DNA from: Oscarella lobularis | Taxonomy: Eukaryota > Porifera > Homoscleromorpha > Homosclerophorida > Oscarellidae | Direction of reading: 5' to 3' | Assembly (NCBI RefSeq): GCF_947507565.1 | Contig: NC_089175.1 | Coordinates: 3,337,733-3,401,732, forward strand | Length of the DNA: 64,000 bases | In this document: positions 23,549-35,800 of the stretch, one piece after another | How positions within the stretch are numbered: position 1 is the stretch's first letter | How the letters are laid out: every line of letters begins with the position of its first letter | Position numbers and translations under genes: made by a program | Notes under the pieces: generated by a model | Seen by the model: the letters and a program-made list of their open reading frames with translations, nothing else | What the model was told of the DNA's origin: nothing | The model's database searches: none

Positions 23549-25238
23549 TTTTTTGTTCTGTTCACTGGTAGAAGCCGCAAAACCGGGATGTTGCAGAAGC
23601 CAGACACTAATATAGGGCCCGCGTCTCTGGCCCTGTGTCTGCTACAAGACAATATCCGGCATATAGCTCCTTAAAGGGAAATATCGCTTGTGCCCTGTCA
23701 CGTGCAAACTCGCGGCGCGGCGGGTAATGCACAACTGCTGGCCGATCGCGTAAACGAGTCACTCTTCGCAAACGACTCGGATAGGACTCGACTTACCACA
23801 AGCGCGCTTCGTTGTGTACCTCCATCTCTTCGTACGACAATTCCTCTCAATTCTCAATCGCTTAATTAAGCACACATTTGAGTACTGATATAGAGACAAA
23901 ACGCACTACATGTACTTGTGGGGGAAGTTGAGCTATGAGTAACAAACAAATAAATAATTATATAAATATATAATGAGATCATTCACGTATAACTAAAAGC
24001 CTTACCCAAGTATTTATTCATAATTTTGTTTAGGAGACGGCGCTAGGATGCGCCTCAAGATTTAGTAAATTTATGATAATCAATAGCATTAGCACGAAGT
24101 ACGTCTAGTTTGAGCTCTATCCATCGATCAGGATCAAGGATGCCAGAGCGTCGTGGTTGCTATGAAACCACACATCCGGCATACGGACACATTTTTCTAG
24201 CTTCTTGTGGTATATAAGCAACGATAGAATTATCACGTACTGGTTGCGAGGAACGGCTCGTTGAAATTGGTCGGCTAGAAGTTGTATGTGCAGCCGAGTT
24301 CGTTGTACTGTAACTGCTGTACGTACCTTCATCTCATCGTGCGAAAAGCCCTCGTCTCATTTCTTGACATCAATAGCTTATATAAACGAGCATGTATAGA
24401 CGTGTCCATGCAATCTCGCGATAAGTAAAGGCCCTATATATACCTTTGAATTCTAGTTTCTGCTATTCCGCAGCTTACTCTTGGCGATTGTGGGACGACG
24501 TCTTTGGACTAAATCGGCTCTATACAGCGAGAGGGAGTCTGCTGGAGAGGGCTGGAGAGTCAGGAGAGCGAGAAGACAGAATTTCTTGAGTTTGAGTAAG
24601 TCAAAGTGGCTTGACAGTGAATGGAGGTTGTGGGACAGAATAAATAGGTTTGTGTGGTGTAGAAGAAAGAATAAGAGCGGTAGAGCGCACTCGAGTGAAT
24701 GAGAATGTAGGGAAGGTGAGTCTGGGACTCCACCTTACAACTCTTGTTCTTGGAGGTCTCCTGAAGGCGTTGGGGGGTTAGGAGACAGCGCAGGAATGAC
24801 AAACAGACATCAGGACACCGGAATACCTAGTGGACGAACGGTCAAAACGATCCGCGTTCTCCGCAGACATCGCAATCCCTTCTGAAGACATACGGGGTTT
24901 GTTCTAGAATGAAATGAACCCGCCGAGTAACCTTCGACGCTTCTTGCTATAGCATCTAGTAAACATTAGAGTACTGGAAGAGCTAGGCGAGAACGATAAA
25001 AGCGATCCGTGTACAGCAGACAAAACACTCATACGGGGAGCTGTGCCTCGATCGTCCCCATGATGAAATGAACTTCTAATTTCTAATCATAGAATAATGT
25101 CGTAAGATAAAACATGCACGCCGGCAAACAATCAATAATCAATATCTAAACAGAAATTGCTCTGGCTTGATACATCATATGGACGATTTGCTGCTAATAC
25201 CAAAAAGAGACAGAGAAAACGACACTGAATTGAAGAAG
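23549..25238. other. Spacer between copies C and D, with spacer module copy 3
   Basis: 23,549-24,500 is AT-rich with no gene; 24,510-24,590 is a purine-rich repeat; 24,595-25,238 is the conserved 3' flank module of copy D. Confidence 0.6.
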
Positions 25239-26242
25239 TTATTTGTTCGAATACACAGCCAGCTCAAACAGATGAAATTGATGCGTTTCGCCTATGTCAT
25301 CTCTGCACACTTTGAAGTGAAGACCTCGACTTGGCTTCAATTTTTGACTGTACTCATGTGTCAGTGAATTTGTGCTAACGTACGTAATACCTGACGTAGA
25401 ATTCGGGTGAATTTCAAGGCGAATGTTCCAGTTAGTTGTAGATGATTGTGGTGCAGCGATGTCGTTACCACTAATTGAAGTGTTACATGTGCTAACTGAA
25501 TCAATGCCGTAGGAAGCACGAGCGATGTTTGGATCCCAGTACCAAAAACCCACGCAGCAATTGCCGTCGCAGATTTGAAGAATCGGGTCACTGTCGCCCG
25601 GATGCGTAAAAAAGAAGCCAATCTGAATGGAGTAGGCTTGATCGTCATTTAGAATTCCAGCTTCAATCAAGTTGACCTTTGACACAGTAAGCATCAAAAT
25701 GCCATGTAGTCTATCGCACGAGTAAATAGCTACTTACTCTAAACAACACACCTTTAGACGTTGCTTCACTACCAAATTCGATGGTTTGTGCGGACACCGA
25801 AGATGGTGTCTGCGTAAAATTCGCGTGAGTTTGTAGCCAAAGAGGAGATATGTAGCGATAGAGTAGTAGCGCCGAACTCGAAACGCTCTGTCGTACGTGT
25901 TTCGATCATAGGAAAACAAAGTAAGATCAGTGACCCTTATATCAATGTTTACCTGGCTCGGAGTTGACGCGGAAACGGCGGATGTTGGAGGAGGAGCGTT
26001 CGTCTGAGTTAAGATGGATTGATCGACACTTCGCATATCAAACGACAGATAATAACTCAGCTCACCGATTCTCCGTCACTGGATGCGTCTTTTTGAAGTT
26101 GAATGTAGTCGTCAAGTGGAAGACACACAGTGGGCCCCGATGACGGAACAACTAAAACGGAATTGCCTCCTGTACACTCAGCTGATGCAGATCCAAGCCA
26201 GGAACATGAAACAGTAACAACTAGCAACATGATCGACGTCAT
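25239..26242 (-). CDS. Small secreted array protein, copy D
   Basis: Exons 26242-26066, 26003-25953, 25887-25738, 25676-25239; all phase 0; 816 nt, 271 aa. Close to copy A (signal peptide MTSIMLLVVTVSCSWLGSASA, linker TNAPPPTSAVSASTPSQ) but with an intact exon 4 acceptor. The reading frame extends upstream to another ATG at 26,311; I chose the ATG that aligns with the sisters. In the constant block QICDGNCCVGF an extra Cys replaces Tyr. Loop WYWDPNIARASYGIDSVSTC. The C-terminus is YSNK rather than YSNE. Confidence 0.87.
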
Positions 26243-27070
26243 TTTCTGTCCGTAGAAGCCCCAAGACCGGGATGTTACAGAAGTGGGGAGGCCAGACATT
26301 TGTTCTGACATTTATAGGGCTATATCCGGCACCCGGATGTATCCTTAGACTATACCTCTATCTCTTCGTAAGAAAATTCCTCATCTCAATTCTTGATCTC
26401 TATCGCTTAATTAGGAGACATTCGATTGAGTACTGGAATAGCCAAAGCGGCGACGTGAAAACGCCGTAAAAAACACATACTACTGGTGAATGAATAAAGA
26501 ATGAATAAAGAATCCATGTCTAACGGGCTATCTAACGGGATCACGCATTACTGAGCTAAAATTTAGTGACGCAATAAAACTGTAAAAGTTTTACTTATCA
26601 GACATCTTTTATCAGGGTTTTGGCCTATATCCAACTATAGTAGTTTTAGCAAACAAAACTGCACACCGTCAACACGATGACTGACGCTGACTTGAACAGA
26701 AACTGTTGCCGACTGATACTCCCCAAACGGTATTTTAAAAAGAAACAACAGAGGACAATTCGGCTCGCGATAACAACACTTCGCAATTTTGAAAGAAACC
26801 TACAATAACTTCTCGATGAAAACACTTACACATCCAGCAGGGTATAGAAATTTTGAAGCCGACAAACGAGTCTTCTGGCCGTTTCCTTGCTAAAAATATA
26901 GCACAAGTTAGAAAAATACTGTGACTCATGCACACCTTTGCGAGCCGGCAAAACATTAACCTTAATCATAGCGAAAAGGGCTGCACAATGAAACATAAAC
27001 AGTCAGCAGTGCAATGAAAATGACACACGGTGACGCACAACGGAGAAAAAAGCAAATACTAATTTAAACA
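26243..27070. other. Spacer between copy D and the FN3 duplicate
   Basis: The right part (about 26,850-27,060, with agccgacaaacgagtcttct) matches 32,604-32,830, the 3' flank of the large ApeC/FN3 gene, so it is the duplicated 3' flank. No coding exon. Confidence 0.6.
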
Positions 27071-29660
27071 TTACGGGTTGAAAAGAGACACGCAACTTGA
27101 CGTTGCGGGCTCGGTTTGACGGTCAACTATCGCGAAACCGTCCGAAGACGAAACAACGCTTTTTCCAGCTTCGTTGTAGGCACGAACGGCGACGAAAACC
27201 ATTCTTCCCACGGGCAGCGTGGCATTGGAACTAGAAGCCGTCTGACTCAGTCCAACTGACACAAACCTCTGAATGTCGTCGTCGCCAATCGACGTGCCTA
27301 TGCCCCATTGATAATTAGCAATTCCAGACTCGCTGTCATAGAAACCGAACCACGTCGCCACGACCGTATCGTTCGCGTATCGGCAGTCGACGTCGTCCAC
27401 GGATCCGTCTATAACCTCGCCCGACTTCGGTTCCGTCAAATCGACGGTGACGCCGTCGGACGCTGCGGTGTACGACAGTCCCGCCGCATTGACTCCCGTC
27501 ACCGAGCAGTAGTACGTCGCACCGTGATCTAATCTCACCGCCGAGAAACGCCATTCGGTGGACGTTGTCCTGCCACTTCTCTCTCTTATATTGCACGCGA
27601 TGCCGGAAGTGCCTAAGCAAGATCTATACTCGACGATACCGCTCTCCGCGTCAGTGAAATCGTCCCAGCTGCAGTCGCTGAACGATGACTCCATCTGAAA
27701 GTCCTTATCCCGTCTGCCCTTTCCGTCGTAGACTCGACCGGGAACGGGCTTCGTCGGATCGACGACGATTCCATCGGACGAGACGACCGTTCGAAGTCCG
27801 GCCGAATTGTAGCACATGATCGAAGAGAAATAAGTCATTCCCGGTGTGAGGATGCAGTGGGCGCACCTGGCGTTTGTCCGCGCGCCCACTGACCGAGGAG
27901 CGAGCAGTTCTGCGCCACCCGGTGCGGTACCGACGTACCACGTGCAGTCGACGACGTCGGTTTCGTCGTCGATCATCTCCCCCCAAGTTGCAGACAGCCC
28001 CGTCGTCGAGAACTGATAGTCCGCGTCCGCGACGCCGGCTCCGTCGTGTACGTACGATCCGCGCGGCGCCGTGACGTCGTGCACAACGCCGCGAGACGTT
28101 CGGAGGGTCGACAAGCCGGCCGAGTTCGTCGCCCACACGATGAGTCGATACTCGGCGGCGGCAGTCAGGTTCATCGAAGCGGAGAACGACGTTTTCGTGC
28201 CCGCCTGAGTCATCGTTCGATTATGGAGATTCTGAATTGTCCACTCGTACGCGGCGATGACGCTTTCGTCGTCATAGAAACCCGACCACGATCCCGAAAC
28301 GTTCACCAGGTCGCCTTCGATAATAGCAAGAGAAAGAACTACTGAGCCACCGAAAGGCGGCGTTCCATCGACGACGAATCTATTCGACTGGGCTTCGACT
28401 GCCAAACCGAGCTCGTTCCTACACGAAACTTTGCTATGGTATGCATGAGAGTGATTCCATGACAATTGAACGGTCTTTGTTCCCGCTCCGGTTGAGCTCA
28501 CGGACTCTTCGGCCCATATGACGTCGTCTGAGACGGAATCAATGACATAGACGGCACACGTTTCTATAGGACTTTCCGGGTCAGCGAAGCCAGTCCATGT
28601 TACTTGAAAATTCTCTTCCATCGTGTAGAAGTCTCCATCGAAAACCTCTCCGGCGACCGGCGGCGTCAGATCGATGAGAAAGCCGCTCGACTGGTAGTCG
28701 TCATACGTGTTGAAGTCGTTCAACGTAAAGTGAAGGCTTACGTAGTAGCTTGCCCCTTGAAGCAAGAGACAAGACGTGCAAATCGCCTTTCTCGTCGCGC
28801 CAACGTTCGTGTAGTCGAGTATCTGAGTGCCGCCGGGGACAGCGCCTATGCTATAACGGTACTGGTAGCCCAGGTCGACTGATTTGTTATTGAGCCCGTT
28901 TCTCCAGTCCCACGACACGTGAATCGTTTCGTTCATGTACTCCATCGTTACGTGGCAGTAGTCGGCTGAATTGAGAGCGTTAGTGGGAGCCGCCAAATCG
29001 AACGCCGCTTCCACGGAGCTCGAAACGAGGCCTACATTGCTAAACGCTCTCGCCGTCACGATTTGCCGCGTTCGCCCTGGCGTTCATAGACAGGTCCGTC
29101 GTACGGAGAGAGGAGGACAGTGTCAGTCGACAAATTCAATTTCGATGGACCTGACTATCGATTCCGGGTCTCGAAATCCTTCCCACTTCACCGTAAACGA
29201 TGTATCGTCGTAGCGCAGAAAGTCTACCGATCCAGCGGTCGGCGGAGTGCCGTCGATGCTCGCCGACGGCGTCAACGAAGCCCCGTTCGTGCAATTGACG
29301 TAGACACTTACCAGTTTCGAGTAAGGATAGCCAGTCGTATTGAAGTTCGTCTGTTCGTCTAAGTTGTGGATCTAATTTCACTGAGAAACGCCACTCGGTG
29401 GACGTGTCCTACCACGTACTTCTCTCTCTTATATTGCACGCGATGCTGGAAGTGCCTAAGCAAGGACGATACCGCTCTCCGCGTCAGTGAATTCGTTCCA
29501 GCTGCAGTCGCTGAACGACGGCTCCATCTGAAGGTCTTTATCCCGTCTGCCCCTTCCGTCGTAGACTCGACCGGGAACGGGCTTCGTCGGATCGACGACG
29601 ATTCCATCGGATGAGACAGACCGTTCGAAGTCCGGCCGAATTGTAGCACATGATCCACAT
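27071..29660 (-). pseudogene. Truncated duplicate of the ApeC/FN3 gene, C-terminal repeats
   Basis: 27,071-29,059 (minus) is open for 662 codons and nearly identical in order to the last six or so FN3-like repeats of the gene at 32,833-41,182, ending with the same SCVSLFNP terminus. Near 29,066-29,085 a short deletion relative to 34,825-34,850 breaks the frame. Similarity then continues to about 29,370, where it jumps to a second copy of another repeat segment (about 29,372-29,660, matching 33,296-33,575). No start codon or N-terminal domain is attached. This is a rearranged, broken duplicate of a host gene, recent judging by high similarity. Confidence 0.88.
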
Positions 29661-29788
29661 GATCTACTGACGTACAGTAGTAGCGTTTGCGCATGCACAG
29701 TGAGAAGCAGATGTCTAACATCATAGATCTAATCATAAATTGTCTAAATTATGCAAACTGCTACCACCGTAGTAAAACATTGGCATGT

Positions 29789-30793
29789 TTATTCGTTCAA
29801 ATGCACAGCCAGCTCGAACAGATGGAACTGATGACTATGACTGCCACTGCTATCTCTGCACACTTTAAACTGAAGCCCTCGACTCGGCTTCAATTTTTGA
29901 GTGAACTCATGTGTCAATGAAGTTGTGCTAGCGTACGTAATTCCTGACGTAAAATTTGGATGAATTTCAAGGCGAATGTTCCAGTTAGTTGTAGATGATT
30001 CTCCTACAATGACATAGGCGCCATATGAGCCGCTACATTGGCCTACTAAATCAGTCCCTCCGAAAACATAAGCATAGCGTGATGAATACCAGTAGGAAAA
30101 ACCAACGCAGTCATTCCCGTCGCAAATATGAAGAATAGAATGAGAGCTGCTCGGGTCCGTAAAAAAGTAGGCAATCTGAATGGAATAGGATTGATAGTCA
30201 TTTAGAACTCCAGCTTCAAACAATTGGACCTTCGGCACGTACAGTGGTATCAAAATGGATCATATGCAAAAAACAAGCTGCTTACTTTAAACAACACACC
30301 CTGGGTCGTTGGTCCACTAGCAAATTCGATAGTTTGTGCAGACACCGAAGATGGTGTCTCCGTAAAATTCGCGTGAGTTTGTAGCCAAAGAGGAGACATG
30401 TAGCGATAGAGTAGTAGCGCCGAACTCAAAACGCTCTGTCGTGTGTCGATTATAAGAAAACAATGTAAGACTTAGAGTGAATCTTCTATGGATGTTCACC
30501 TGGTTCGGAGTTGATGCGGAAACGGCGGATGTTGGAGGAGGAGCGTCCGTCTGATCGAACGCGCATGGAATTAGCTAAGCTTCCTTTAGTCGTATCAAAC
30601 GACGGTAATAACTCACCGATTCTCCGTCGCTGGATGCGTCTTTTTGAAGTTGAATGTAGTTGTCAACTGAAAGGCACACAGTGGGCCGCGATGACGGAAC
30701 AGATGAAACGGAATTGCCTCCTGTACACTCAGCTGATGCAGATCCAAGCCAGGAACTTGAAACAATGACCACCAGCAAAATGGGGAACGTCAT
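29789..30793 (-). CDS. Small secreted array protein, copy E
   Basis: Exons 30793-30617, 30550-30500, 30435-30286, 30229-29789; all phase 0; about 272 aa. Most diverged of the A-E/K group: exon 1 reads VPSSRPTVCLSVDNYIQLQK, and the main domain has ICDGNDCVGFSYW with loop SYWYSSRYAYVFGGTDLVGQC. Conserved blocks NWNIRLEIHPNFTSGITYA and FHLFELAVHLNE remain. The stop lies in AATAAA; a TATA box sits at 30,856-30,868. Context is odd: the gene lies between the N-terminal and C-terminal remnants of the broken ApeC/FN3 duplicate, on the same strand. Confidence 0.87.
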
Positions 30794-30855
30794 TTTCTGA
30801 GTTCGGTTCGTAGAAGCCACAAGACCAGGATGTTACAGAAGTGGCAAAATCAAAC

Positions 30856-30868
30856 ATTTATATAGGGC
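30856..30868 (-). promoter_or_regulatory. TATA box of array copy E
   Basis: Minus-strand CCCTATATAAATG about 65 bp before the start codon, the same motif and spacing as copies B and K. Confidence 0.6.
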
Positions 30869-30913
30869 TCGTGGTTGCTACGAGTGACGATATAAGCTCC
30901 CGGATGTCCTTAT

Positions 30914-31118
30914 CAATGGGCCATCGTCTTCCGTGTCGTGCAAGCGCCAGCCTTCTTGCCACGTTGAGTCTGACCCACTCGGACAACCGCTGTTCGTTTT
31001 GACAAGTCCAAACATTCCTTTTGGCCACGCAATTGTCGAACAGGAGCTGCTAACGACAGCGCCCCGCTTCGCAATAGCGAAGAATATAAGAATGAAAAAT
31101 TTTGCAGTTCTAAAAAGA
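30914..31118 (-). pseudogene. 5' fragment of a duplicated ApeC-domain gene
   Basis: Minus strand: after the acceptor ctttttag near 31,119 comes a hydrophobic leader (FFILIFFAIAKRGAVVS), then the start of an ApeC domain (STIAWPKGMFGLVKTNSGCP... DTEDDGP), matching 41,182-40,980. It stops abruptly at about 30,914 where sequence of copy E's upstream flank begins. This is the N-terminal remnant of the same duplication whose C-terminal part lies at 27,071-29,660. Confidence 0.87.
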
Positions 31119-31143
31119 AGCCAGGTCACGAGATGTCTGAACT

Positions 31144-31224
31144 ATTTATTTATGTATTTATGTATGTATGTATGTATGTATGTATGTATGTATGTATGTA
31201 TGTATGTATGTATGTATGTATTTA
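31144..31224 (+). repeat. TATG/ATGT tetranucleotide microsatellite
   Basis: About 80 bp of ATGT units with a few ATTT variants at both ends. The corresponding place upstream of the intact gene (about 41,238-41,262) has only a short version. Confidence 0.9.
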
Positions 31225-32832
31225 TTGCTAAATTCAAAGATTTATCAATAAATTACGTTGTCCCCGAGAGGGCTGATACGGTCACGCGCCTCACAAATCT
31301 GCTATACTGTACGTCACTATTTATTTTATCTATGATGACGTCACATCGAACGCAAGAGAAGCAGACTACAATGTATATTATCTTTCACGCAGGGAAAATA
31401 GTGAAGCGTCACTCTCTGACGTTCCTTACTCTATCCTAGCCTCGGCTCCGGCCTCTGATGGTACCAGACCATGCTCCTCCCCTCGGTTAAAAATAAAGGC
31501 GCCACAATACGCGATTAGAAGCATTCTCCCACAGTCCGGATCCTTTGAGAGCGGAGCAAACGCTTTGCTAGCTAATCGAATCAGTGACTAAAGATTGAAG
31601 CGTTTTCTCTGCTAGTAACTGCCCTGTCACAGGAGATGCCCAGATCCTCTCCCACGGGCAGGATATCATTCCTAGTCCAGAAAGGAGACAAAAGCCAGTG
31701 CCAGGCAACGCAGGACTACTATAACGGGCCAGCACGACTACCATCAAGCTTTAACAGGCCAGAATCGGTTTATACCAGTACGCCATCATACCTTGGCCTC
31801 ATATCCGAGACGTTCTCGTCGCCGTCCTTCGAAAAAAACACTGGTCATACATACTGCGCTATACAAAAGATCTTAGCGCTGTCGGTGCGTACCGAGTACC
31901 TACCTACCTACAGGCAGTGTAAGAAGAAACGGTGTGACGTGATGTCCACGCGCCTCTCTCCTATATACGTACGTAGACAATAGAGGGCCGGAAGAGATTG
32001 ATAAACCCCGGCCGGGTGCAGTCGACACCGCGCAAACGACTCGAAGAGTTCAGAGCGGCTTTCACTCTTTAGTCTTATTCAATCCTTTCGCCGACGTCAT
32101 GAATATGAAAAGAGCTGTGCCCCTTCTAAGGCGTTGCGAGGGTAGAAGCGATCGTTTTCAAGTCCCAGGCTCTCTAAACCTTGCTCGATTTGTCCATCGG
32201 TGCTCGTCACGCCTGTGGTACCTCGCAGTTTCAAGAAACGCCTTGCTTAGTCACGCGAAGCAGTCAAGAAAGCTGTGCACCCTATCTCGCTTCGTACGGA
32301 AATCTCCTGTTTCTTGACGTGTATGGCTGGAGTAGACATTGGAGTGCTGCAATAGACAGTCGAACACCGATGATAGCGGTCCGCGTTTCCTGCTGCACGC
32401 ATCGAAAAACACATTCTTGCTACGACATACGGGGAGTTCTATTACGCAAATCTTAATGCCATTATTTAACAAAAACTTCAATTGCGTTTCGCACGAATTT
32501 TTCAACCACTTAGTCAGAAAAAAGTATCTGTGTATTACTTTCTTGTACATGACTCATAAATTATACTTGGTATAAACGTACATATCAAGTTGGGTAAAAA
32601 AAATTTGAAGCCGACAAACGAGTCTTCTCACCGTTTCCTTGCTAAATAAACACCAAATTAAAACAATACAGTGACTCGTGCACACCTATGCAAGCCGGCA
32701 AACGTTTGGCTCATAAACCTTGACCGTAATTTATTAATCATAGAGAAAAGAGATGCACAATGAAACAGAAACGGTCAGCAGTTGCAATAGAAATGACGCA
32801 CAATTACCAAAGAAAAAAGAAACACCGATACA
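31225..32832. other. Duplicated 5' flank of the ApeC gene and 3' flank of the intact copy
   Basis: 31,225-32,560 parallels 41,265-42,530 (shared blocks: gacaggagatcc, gccaggcaacg/gccaggaagcg, gagggccggaagagattgat, ttctaaggcgttgcgaggg, acatacggggagtt), so it is the duplicated upstream flank. 32,604-32,832 is the 3' flank of the intact gene. No exon seen. Confidence 0.6.
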
Positions 32833-35800
32833 TTATGGGTTGAAAAGAGACACGCAACTTGACGTTGCGGGCTCGGTTTGACGGTCAACCACCGCGAAAC
32901 CGTCCGAAGAAGAAACAACGCTTTTGCCAGCTTCGTTGTAGGCACGAACGGCGATGAAAGCCATTCTTCCCACGGGCAAAGTGGCATTGGAACTAGAAGC
33001 CGTCCGACTCAGTCCAACAGACACAAACCTCTGAATGTGGTCGTCGCCAATCGACGTGCCTATTCCCCATTCATACTCGATAATCCCAGACTCGCTGTCA
33101 TAGAAACCGAACCACGTCGCCACGACCGTATCGTTCGCGTATCGGCAGTCGACGTCGTCCACGGATCCGTCTATAACCTCGCCTGACTTCGGTTCCGTCA
33201 AATCGACGGTGACGCCGTCGGACGCTGCGGTGTACGACAGTCCCGCCGCATTGACTCCCGTCACCGAGCAGTAGTACGTCGCACCGTGATCTAATCTCAC
33301 TGCAGAGAAACGCCACTCGGTGGACCTGGTCCTACCACTTCTCTCTCTTATATTGCACGCGATGTTGGAAGTGCCTAAGCAAGGTCTATACTCGACGATA
33401 CCGCTCTCCGCGTCGCTGAATTCGTCCCAGCTGCAGTCGCTCAACGACGACTCCATCTGAAAGTCCTTATCCCGTCTGCCCTTTCCGTCGTAGACTCGAC
33501 CGGGAACGGGCTTCGTCGAATCAACGACGATTCCATCGGATGAGACGACCGTTCGAAGTCCGGCCGAATTGTAGCACATGATCGAAGAGAAATAAGTCAT
33601 TCCCGGTGTGAGGATGCAGTGGGCGCAGCTGGCGTTTCTCTGCGCGCCCACTGACAGAGGAGCGAGCAGTTCTGCGCCTCCCGGTGCGGTACCGACGTAC
33701 CACGTGCAGTCGACGACGTCGGTTTCGTCGTCGATCATCTCCCCCCAAGTTGCAGACAGCCCCGTCGTCGAGAACTGATAGTCCGCGTCCGCGACGCCGG
33801 CTCCGTCGTGTACGTACGATCCGCGCGGCGCCGTGACGTCATGCACAACGCCGCGAGACGCTCGGAGGGTCGACAAGCCGGCCGAGTTCGTCGCCCACAC
33901 GATGAGTCGATACTCGACGGCGGAAGTCAGGTTCATCGAAGCGGAGAACGACGTTTTCGTGCCCGCCTGAGTCACCGTTCGATTATGGAGATTCTGAATT
34001 GTCCATTCGTACGCGGCGATGCCGCTTTCGTCGTCATAGAAGCCCGACCACGATCCCGAAACGTTCGCCAGGTCGCCTTGGATAATAGCGAGGGAAAGAA
34101 TTACTGAGCCACCGAAAGGCGGCGTTCCATCGACGACGAATCCATTCGACTGGGCTTTGACTGCCAAACCGAGCTCGTTCCTACACGAAACTTTGCTATG
34201 GTATGCATGAGAGTGATTCCATGACAATTGAACGGTCTTTGTTCCCGCTCCGGTTGAGCTCACGGACTCTTCGGCCCATATGACGTCGTATGAGGCTGAA
34301 TCAATGACATAGACGGAACACGTTTCTATAGAACTTTCCGGGTCAGTGAAACCAGTCCATGTTACTTGAAAATTCTCTTCCGTCGTGTAGAAGTCTCCAT
34401 CGAACACCTCTCCGGCGACCGGCGGCGTCAGATCGATGAGAAAGCCGCCCGACTGGTAGTCGTTATACGTGTTGAAGTCGTTCAACGTAAAGTGAAGGCT
34501 TACGTAGTAGCTTGCCCCTTGAAGCAAGAGACAAGACGTGCAAATCGCCTTTCTCGTCGCGCCAACGTTCGTGTAGTTGAATATCTGAGTCCCGCCGGGG
34601 ACAGTGCCTATGCTATAACGGTATTGGTAGCCCAGGTCGACAGATCTGTTATTGAGCCCGTTTCTCCAGTCCCACGACACGCGAATCGTTTCGTTGGTGT
34701 ACTCCATCGCTATGTGGCAGCAGTCGGCTGAATTGAGAGCGTTAGTGGGAGCCGCCAAATCGAACGCCGCTTCCACGGAGCTCGAAACGAGGCCTACACT
34801 GCTAAACGCTCTCGCCTTCACGATTTGCCGCGTTCCGTATAGAGATTCGCCCCGGCGTTCATAGACCGGCCCGTCGTAGGGAGAGAGGAGGACAGTGTCA
34901 GTCGACAAATTCAAATTGGAGCGAATTTGTACTTCAATGGACCTGACTATCGATTCCGGATCTCGAAATCCTTCCCACTTCACCGTAAACGATGTATCGT
35001 CGTAGTGCAGCAAGTCTACAGATCCAGCGGTCGGCGGTGTGCCGTCGATGCTCGCCGACGGCGTCGACGCCGTCAACGAAGCCCCGTTCGTGCAATTGAC
35101 GTAGACACTTACCAGTTTCGAGTAAGGATAGCCAGTCGTATTGAAGTTCATCGTCTGTTCGTCTAAATTGTGGAGTTCCAGTCGCATGGTCCACAGTCCA
35201 GAAGATACGACGATAATCCAACAGTGCGGAGGCCCGCTTTCGTCGTCGCTAGCCCCTGTCCAATTCACCTGCAGATAATCATTAGAAATCCACGTAAGAC
35301 CGGATATCGTGCCGGGTTTTGGCCGCGTCAAATCGACTATAAACCCGTCCGACGAAGCCGTGCTTTTCAGACCGACGCCGTTCGTTGCTTCGACGGTCAC
35401 GTAATACTTGACGCCAGGAACGAAAGAACAGTTTGAACAGAAAGCGGACGTATTCAGCGTCACGTTTGTTGCAAGGAGAACTTGACAGCCTTCCTCATTG
35501 CCGCCCACCGACCATCTGTACGAAAGAACGCCGCTTTCAGCGTCGGTGAAGTTGTACCAAGTCGCCCCGATTCCTTTGTCTGCGTAGTGCCAGTCGATGT
35601 CTTCCTGACCCGTTCCGTCGATGACGTAACCCGCGCGGGGAGGCGACACGTCGATGAGGAGTCCAGTCGACGATTTCGCTGAATACAGGCCCGCTTTGTT
35701 GAACGCTCTCACGGTGACGTAGTACGTTTCTAACGCACGCAGCGTCAAATTCTTCGCCCTGACGGCTTCGTTTAGCCTCGCGTTGACGAACGACTGGACG

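Noticed and set aside
30933-31439. 168-codon plus-strand frame with MYVC repeats
   Set aside because: Produced by the ATGT microsatellite and antisense to the ApeC fragment.
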